Assembly (NCBI GenBank): GCA_033220425.1
Contig: CM065648.1
Coordinates: forward strand, 558,001-622,000
Reading direction: 5' to 3'
Length of the DNA: 64,000 nt
Source: Lepraria neglecta
Taxonomy: Eukaryota > Ascomycota > Lecanoromycetes > Lecanorales > Stereocaulaceae
The notes under the pieces are model-generated. The model saw only the letters and a program-made list of their open reading frames with translations, ran no database searches and was not told where the DNA came from. The position numbers and the translations under genes were made by a program. This document shows positions 58,139 to 64,000 of the stretch, piece by piece; position 1 is the stretch's first letter, and the number at the start of each line of letters is the position of its first letter.

Positions 58139-58514
58139 TATTACGAACCGTGTTACGTATTAACGGTCGTATATAGATTGATTCTCAATAGGGATGGAGG
58201 TATAGCTAATAAGGGTATAAAGCAGGCTTCAAGTGATGCTAAGCGGGTCTAGTATATAATCAGGTGATATATATTTAGTACCTAGCCTAAGAGATCTATC
58301 GTATATAGTAAGTACTAGATGTAAAAGAAGAGATTAAGCACGATACTCCAAGTGGTAAGCAAGTGCTCGTATATATAGCAATAGGAAATCCCGCCAAGCA
58401 TCTTATAAACGCTATGAGCGCACGGCGCTCGTTGCGCTCATCGCTTTGGTTGTTAGTCCTGTCTGTAGTACCGTGTCCTTCAGGATAGTTCTGTCAGAAC
58501 TACTGGTTCTAATA
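58139..58514 (-). repeat. 5' LTR of element B (376 bp)
   Basis: Matches the LTR at 44175-44592 apart from transitions and one module unit. The first ~180 bp of the element-sense LTR resemble LTR A; the remainder resembles LTR C. Confidence 0.82.
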
Positions 58515-58519
58515 GTAGT

Positions 58520-60360
58520 AGCGCCAATACTTTCGGAAGGAACAGCTGGACGATTATTCTTTTAAGAACTTTTCTCAGTTCCTCTTAGATTTAGTAGTAG
58601 ACCTAGTAAATCGCTAACTACTTGCCTATAAGCGCTTAAATAGCGCTAAGTAATAGTAGGGATAGAAGGTTTCCGTCTTTAAAGCTTACCTAGAAGAACT
58701 AGAAAGCCGTATTACTCCCCTATCGGAAGAGTTCCGGGTAAATAGCTTTTTAACTAAACTCCGCCCTGAGTTAAAGTCTAAAATCCTAAGTACCGGTAGC
58801 GTTACTAACGACGTATAATAGTCTCTTAGTACTTGCGATTATAAAGGAAAAGAACCTTAAGTATTATTTATTAACGCCTAGATCTAGTAGTAAGGGTAGG
58901 CCTTTAGAAGAATAGATGTTTAGTACTCCGACTAAGTCCGCTAGCGGAGAGCCGGTAGGATATTAGCGAGGTAGTAAGAAGAGACGAAATTCTAAATCTT
59001 ATCTAGTATCTAAGGCTAACCCTGAATACTATAATAATAATTATTATTATTACGGTAAGACGGGGTATTAGAAGCCAGAATATCCCTATAGGGATAATCT
59101 AAGCTTTACTCCTACTAATTCGGTATAGTTAGAGAAAGATAGTACCCCGCCGCTGTTAAGTATATAGGGAAAGATCGACGAATAGAAGCTTTAGAACCTA
59201 TTTACCTTAAGGGATAAGTAATCCTCCCGGGTAGTCGATAGCCCTTTAAGGGGCTGGTTGACCCTAGGGTAATAACTAGCTTAGTCTCTTAGCGGTTCGT
59301 AGTACAATATAATTATAGCTAGAGCGCGCTATCTTGCCGACGCCGGTATAACCGAGCGGGCAAGGCACTTTTTGTTATAGGGCGTTTCAGTTAAGCTATA
59401 TAGCTACTAATAACTAGGGGTAAGAAAAGGAATATAGTTTCTTATTCTATACTATAGACTAGGAGGGTCCCGACTTGATAATTAGGATGCTAGCGCTTTA
59501 TAAGTCAGGTATTATAGTTAATACGCTAGCGCGCCAATAGCGGTACTAAATAAATCCTAGGCTGATATAGCTAGATAGATAGACTGAATTTAGTAAAGTT
59601 TTGTAATAGGAATAGAAAGTATTCGCTATAGTTTACGCTGGCGCTGTAATAGCGGAGTGACCTTAGACTAACGAGTTCGATATAACCCTTCCTCCTGAAT
59701 TATAGGAGTATAAAGATATCTTCTTAAGTAAGAAAGTAGGGATCTTGCCTGAATAAAAGTAGGGAGACTATACTATTAAGTTAGACGGTAGAGAGCCACC
59801 TTATAGTCCTATCTATACTCTATTAAGAACGGAGCTAACGGAGCTTCGGCGGTACCTTAATAATACGCTAGGAAAGAAGTAGATTCGCTACTCCGTTTCG
59901 CCGGTAGGAGTACCTATACTTTTTATACCGAAGAAGGATAGGGGGCTATATCTTTACGTAGATTATCGAGGGTTAAATACGATAATAATCAAGAATCGGT
60001 ACCTATTACCCCTAATTACAGAGACGCTGGACCGCTTAAGTAGTACTAAAATATTCTCGAAGTTAGACCTTAAGGATATATATTACTATATCCGAATTCA
60101 GCGTAGTAATAAATAGAAGATAGTATTCCGTACGCGTTACAGTCACTTTGAATATCTTATTATACTATTTAGGTTAGCGAATACCCCTACTACTTTCTAA
60201 GCGTATATTAATCGGGCCTTTATAGGCCTAGTTAATATAATATATATAGTATATTTAGATAATATCTTGGTTTTTGCGGGATACGGTTATAACCCCAAAA
60301 TTCATTAGGAAGCCGGGGACAATTCCCTAAGGGGGGAGATACTATTAGTAAGTATAATAA
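58520..60360 (+). mobile_element. Gypsy element D, right part (rest of gag, reverse transcriptase, polypurine end)
   Basis: Continuation of element D after the GTAGT duplication. Gag remainder about 58,520-59,160 with a zinc-knuckle-like Cys/Tyr cluster near 59,040-59,085. Reverse transcriptase about 59,760-60,290, with the FIPKKD and YLDNIL blocks in recognisable form. Then a polypurine run (aaggggggaga) near 60,335, where a 3' LTR would begin. The element is incomplete and broken by many stops. Its gag and RT differ from A, B and C, so it is another Gypsy lineage. It is the oldest layer of the nest. Confidence 0.62.
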
Positions 60361-61650
60361 GTATACGGGATACGGAAGGAAGCGTAGGAGAAAGTTATCT
60401 TGATTGGATATAATCTAAGAGGACCGAGCCTAGAAAGTTAGTATAAGCGGTAGTGGCGGAGCGATATCGCTTACCCTCTTAGCTACGTTTATAGCTCTGC
60501 GCCTCTCTTTTCTCTTCTCCCTCCTCGCCGCCCTCCTCTCCTCTATCCTCCTCTCCTCCCGCTCCTCTACTATAGTACCCCGAACGACGTCGCTCCGAGG
60601 TTAGCTTATAGGTAGCTATATAACTCAGTATATAGCCGTAGTATGCGGTACGCTAGAGCTTATCTCTTCCTCTACCTCTTCTTCTTCCTCTACCTCCTCT
60701 TCTTCCTCTACCTCCTCTTTATTATCCTCCCTACTTTCTCTAAACCCCTTCTATTCCTCTTCCTCTTCTTCCTTATTACTCTCCTCCTCCGCTATACTTG
60801 CCTCTACGCTTATAATACGTAACCCTTCTACCTTATCCTGGAAAAAATCAGTCGGTATATACGTAGCGTATAAGGCGTATAAGCGGAGTTAAGGAAAGCG
60901 GTATAATAGAAGGATAGAGAAGGAAAGAATAGAATATAGCTTACCTCCTACAGCGAGTTAGCGGAGTTAACTTATAGATTCGGATATCTTACTAATACCC
61001 GCACCCTCCCTCTAGGTCGGCTACCTGCCGAGCCGACTGATTGCCCGACGTAGCGGGGGTTATACTATAGTCCTTGCGCTACTAGGTAACCTGCCGAAGC
61101 AGGTCCCCAATACGCTGGACTAACGGGCGTGACACGCCCGCCGCTGCTATACTACCAGCCGACTTAGCGGCGAGTGCCCGGACCTCTGTCCTAAACTCTA
61201 GTAGTATCTTTAACGTTAGCGGGACGCAAGTAGAACGTTAAGTAATACCTATACTATGACACAACGGTTCACTCTATATCGTACCCCCTTATATCGAGTA
61301 TAAGGAGGTACTAGCCTATAGTGGCACTAGACTTATACCCGAAGGTACGGTCTATACAGAAGGTCCGCTACTGCGAATATTAGTAGCGCCCCGATAACGG
61401 AGCTCTTACGTATTGAATTACACTTACTTCTACTACTACTACTATTATTAACTATTAAACTATTAATATTATTTTATAGCGACTCTGTAATAGCTCTGCT
61501 TATTTAGGAATCGAGAGTTATTATAACGAGATAATCTATTATTAATTAGATTCTATATCTACTAAAGGAATATTAGATTATAGGGTATATACTATAAGTA
61601 GTAGGAGTTATAAAAGAAGAAAGTAAAAGGGGAATCCGCAGGGTTTTAAT
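60361..61650. other. low-complexity stretch with pyrimidine tracts and small hairpins
   Basis: Strong C/T tracts occur at about 60,498-60,575 and 60,657-60,800 (tcctcctctcctcc and cctcttcttcttcctctacc motifs). Small GC hairpins lie near 61,019-61,042 (gtcggct...agccgac) and 61,127-61,143 (gggcgtgacacgccc). The left edge may be the LTR of element D. No gene recognised. Confidence 0.4.
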
Positions 61651-61786
61651 ATAGCGACAGCGGTTAGCTAGTACTATATGAGATTTACTTCAAAATAAAT
61701 TTACCTTATAATTTCGTTATAGCGACAGCGGTTAGCTAACGTTACGTAATATTTACTTCGAAATAAATTTACCTTATAATTTCGTT
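61651..61786. repeat. two tandem copies of a 68-bp unit
   Basis: Units starting atagcgacagcggttagcta at 61651 and 61719 share the ending aataaatttaccttataatttcg. They differ by a few transitions in the middle. Confidence 0.8.
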
Positions 61787-62866
61787 ATTTCGATAGTAGA
61801 TATACTCGTGTTATCTCGGAGCTGTATAAAATAGGGACTCTTTTCCCTCATCAGCAAATCGGGAGCGACTCCCCAAAATCGGGCGTCCAAGGGGCCGGCC
61901 CCGGGCGCTAGGCGCTGATTCCGCACAGTCTCGGGCTGCTCGAGCTGCTCGAGCTGCTCGAGCTGGTCGAGCTGGTCAAACATACGGTTCGAGTACTTCT
62001 ACTGATATCGCTCCAAGCAACATACCTATTTGATACAATAATCGATACAGTGATAGATTTCATTTACATACGGTTATTGCCCATCCCATAAGCCGGCTCT
62101 ACTATCGCGCTTTCACTAATATAAGACCTATACCGCAGATATTCTAATTAACTTTCCTACCTCCTATCGACGTCTGCAATCCGACGACATTGTTACTATT
62201 ATCCGGAGAGCTAGCGGTAGCTTGCGGAATAGTAGTGGCCTCGCTATTAAAGACCGCGGGGTTATCCTTAGTTAGGTAAGAGCTTGGTATATACGGATAG
62301 TCAAGAACGTGGGCGTTAGTTATAGAAGAATTACTACTATTATACGAAGCTTTTAATAGACTAACGGTGGAGAGACTTACTATAAGGGGACTATTTAACT
62401 GGCCTAACTTTGGGACTCATTGCCACCGTCGCGCTTCGCAGACCTCTATCCATTATATACTACCTAGTAGATCCTATTGGATACTCGATAGACTATCCGC
62501 CAGATAGATCTTTCATCGCTATTATCTTTTCTATAGTACTATCAGTTATATTATTAATCTTGCTCGTAATTCGCGCTCTAGATATATATCTGGCTCGGTT
62601 TAGCTATCTATCACGTCGTAATTGCAAGGAGTAATCCACGCTCGTATAGGGAAGTGCCACCTGTAACGTTACCAAGCCTCCTCGGTGATTATAGCGTTGC
62701 CCTTTACCGGTATTCTCCTTACGGTCTACACCGACTTTAACTAGTCTATTAAGGCCTAATACGCTTCGGAGCTATATATTTAATTAATTCATTCCGCTAT
62801 ATATAACGGTGTCCCTCAGTGACCCTATATCTGTAGTAGCTACTTGTTGAATCAGCCAGCTTAGGC
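61787..62866. other. unidentified repeat-region sequence with a 9-bp tandem repeat
   Basis: At 61,935-61,978 the unit ctgctcgag or ctggtcgag repeats five times. A short plus frame (62410-62634) encodes a hydrophobic segment (FIAIIFSIVLSVILLILLVI), but it lies in AT-rich decayed sequence and I do not consider it a gene. Confidence 0.4.
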
Positions 62867-62913
62867 CAAGCTTGGGCGGAACTTGGGCGGAACTTGGGCG
62901 GAACTTGGGCCCA
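62867..62913. repeat. 11-bp tandem repeat, four units
   Basis: Four perfect or near-perfect copies of cttgggcggaa, the last ending cttgggcccag. GC-rich, against an AT-rich surround. Confidence 0.85.
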
Positions 62914-62989
62914 GTTTGATTCTAATCCGACTGTTATAGTACTACTCATTCTATTTCCTAATAAATAACCCGCTGTTATATTTGACTAT

Positions 62990-64000
62990 AGCTTCCTTGC
63001 TAGACGATCTGCCTCTCGAATTCCTTTAGCTTTCTAGTCTTTATCAAATAGTATATTATATAATTCTAGATCAATCTAATTATTAACGAATATCCTAGTC
63101 CCTTGTTCGTTCGATGGGACTATATATACACTTCGTATAATCGTAGGCATCTCGTATATACGCCTTGGTCCCAGTTTGCGTAGGTTTCTCGCATTATTTA
63201 TCGGATAGCGCTCGACTTCGAACATACTATATATATCGTTGTATTTACCGCTATTACACCAGCGAAAGGCTTCGATAAAGGCTCTAACGTATCTCCTCGT
63301 ACGTCCTTTCTAGTTATATCTCTCGTTATTAAGAACAGTCAGGATTAATTATAGTTAACCCAGTAGCCTTCCTTCTTACCTATTCGGATGACCTAGTCCT
63401 TATACCTCTGCTACCGTATACTCTTATACCTATATATAGTCTCGTCGCCAGTTATTAGCCTTCCTATACCAATTCGGTAAGCAGCGTATATACTCCTCCG
63501 TTCGCTTTTCAGGGTTCGCTCTATCCTTCCTATCTAATCTCTAATATACTATAGAGGAATAGAGCCCTATAAATAGGTTATAAGCCTACCCTATATCTGC
63601 TTCCCGCTGATCTAGCTCGTCGCTACTTGAAAATACCCCGTCCCATTTCTTGCGATTCTCCCGGATAAATACTACTAGGGCTTCTATAAGACCGTCGAGC
63701 GTCAGGCAGGATACTACTTACCCCGCGCGCCGCTACTGCCTGTATATCGCAGAAGAAATAGCTAATCCTACTAGGTGATATATATCTACCGGAGAACACT
63801 CTATTCCTAGTTACAACAGGTCGAGGCGGTCTCGCGAGGGTTTACTTAGCTCTAGTTCTATATTCGCTTCAGCTTGGTTTTAGATAATGGTTTTTCGATA
63901 GAGTATTATATCCGCTATAGTAACTATATTATACCGACGAATATTATAGAGTAAAATCTACTATTAGAAGGTTTCACCTTTATTAGTCCGGGGAAAGAAT
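62990..64000 (-). pseudogene. relic of an unidentified conserved coding sequence, continuing past the window
   Basis: On the minus strand, interrupted frames give protein-like blocks in a consistent order: ALVVFIRENRKKWDGVFSSS, NWYRKANNWRRDYI, GRLLG followed by LILTVLNNERY, AFIEAFRWCNSGKYNDIYSM, FEVERYPINNARNLRKLGPR and FVNN. The even spacing and the shared frame of neighbouring blocks argue for a real, decayed gene or transposon ORF. I have a vague memory of similar strings in repeat-encoded fungal proteins, but cannot name the family. Several stops are TAG or TAA in the RIP style. The 5' part lies beyond position 64,000. Confidence 0.38.

Larger units (their letters stand above)
44175..58514 (-). 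mobile_element. Gypsy LTR retrotransposon B, minus strand, split by C and E; broken fossil
   Basis: The minus-strand element occupies 44175-49179, 55960-56695 and 57706-58514, about 6.5 kb net. Its two terminal bases (TG) also sit at 37663-37664, left of element A. Parts from right to left: 5' LTR 58139-58514; gag about 58,100 down to 48,560 with a zinc knuckle near 56,240; protease near 48,450; reverse transcriptase about 47,830-47,240; RNase H about 47,010-46,620; integrase about 46,380-45,550; chromodomain-like region about 45,420-45,130; 3' LTR 44175-44592. The target duplication GTAGT is in element D (37658-37662, 58515-58519). Layout complete, coding region broken by dozens of RIP-like stops. 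Older than the A, C and E insertions it hosts. Confidence 0.82.

Noticed and set aside
61774-61983. 69-codon minus frame with a Gln/Leu repeat
   Set aside because: It arises from the 9-bp tandem repeat (ctgctcgag) and has no other coding features.
62410-62634. Hydrophobic 74-codon frame
   Set aside because: AT-rich decayed DNA readily gives Ile/Leu-rich frames; no conserved motif.
1-64000. tRNA, rRNA and snRNA genes
   Set aside because: I scanned by eye for A/B-box and rRNA motifs. The GGTTCGA-like strings fall inside atp23 or the LTRs and lack cloverleaf flanks.

Overview
The window is nuclear DNA of a filamentous ascomycete (Pezizomycotina). The signs are short introns of about 47-100 nt with GTRNGT donors and YAG acceptors, a fluG homologue, fungal-type ase1, irs4, lig4 and atp23 genes, and repeats that look heavily altered by repeat-induced point mutation (RIP: C-to-T and G-to-A transitions, TpA-rich sequence dense in TAG and TAA). 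I cannot name the class or genus with confidence.

Layout. Positions 1 to about 34,300 are gene-bearing, with normal base composition. In order: ase1 (spindle midzone bundler, +), irs4 (EH domain, -), a tract of decayed genes at 6.1-12.3 kb (amino-acid permease, a large fungus-specific protein, a CorA-like tail), lig4 (end-joining ligase, -, five exons), a decayed amidase (+), a conserved fungal protein of unknown function (-), a 6-phosphogluconate dehydrogenase paralogue (-, six exons), fluG (-, three exons), an RluA-type pseudouridine synthase (-) divergent from atp23 (+), a hotdog thioesterase (+), and an unknown protein with a probable SUMO-interacting motif (+). I rebuilt the exon structures by hand from splice sites and reading phase; the multi-exon totals all come out in frame.

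At about 34.3 kb the sequence switches abruptly. An oxidoreductase gene is cut off, head to head with a relic of a BIR-domain gene. After a minisatellite, the remaining 29 kb is AT-rich repeat DNA. It is a nest: a Gypsy element D carries a minus-strand Gypsy element B. B carries Gypsy elements A (inserted two bases inside B's end) and C (in B's gag), plus a roughly 1-kb repeat E. Matching 5-bp target duplications support D/B (GTAGT), B/A (AGTTG) and B/C (TCCTA). E has a second, inverted copy at 35.6-36.5 kb, and it carries 245-bp tandem units with a recurring short open frame. The last 3.6 kb is low-complexity and unidentified relic sequence.

The intact genes form no single pathway; they are housekeeping and developmental functions (mitosis, DNA repair, pentose phosphate, mitochondrial protease, RNA modification, sporulation signalling). 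The themes of the window are the sharp gene-rich/repeat compartment boundary, and a set of apparently single-copy genes carrying RIP-like nonsense changes (TGG to TAG/TGA, CAA to TAA).
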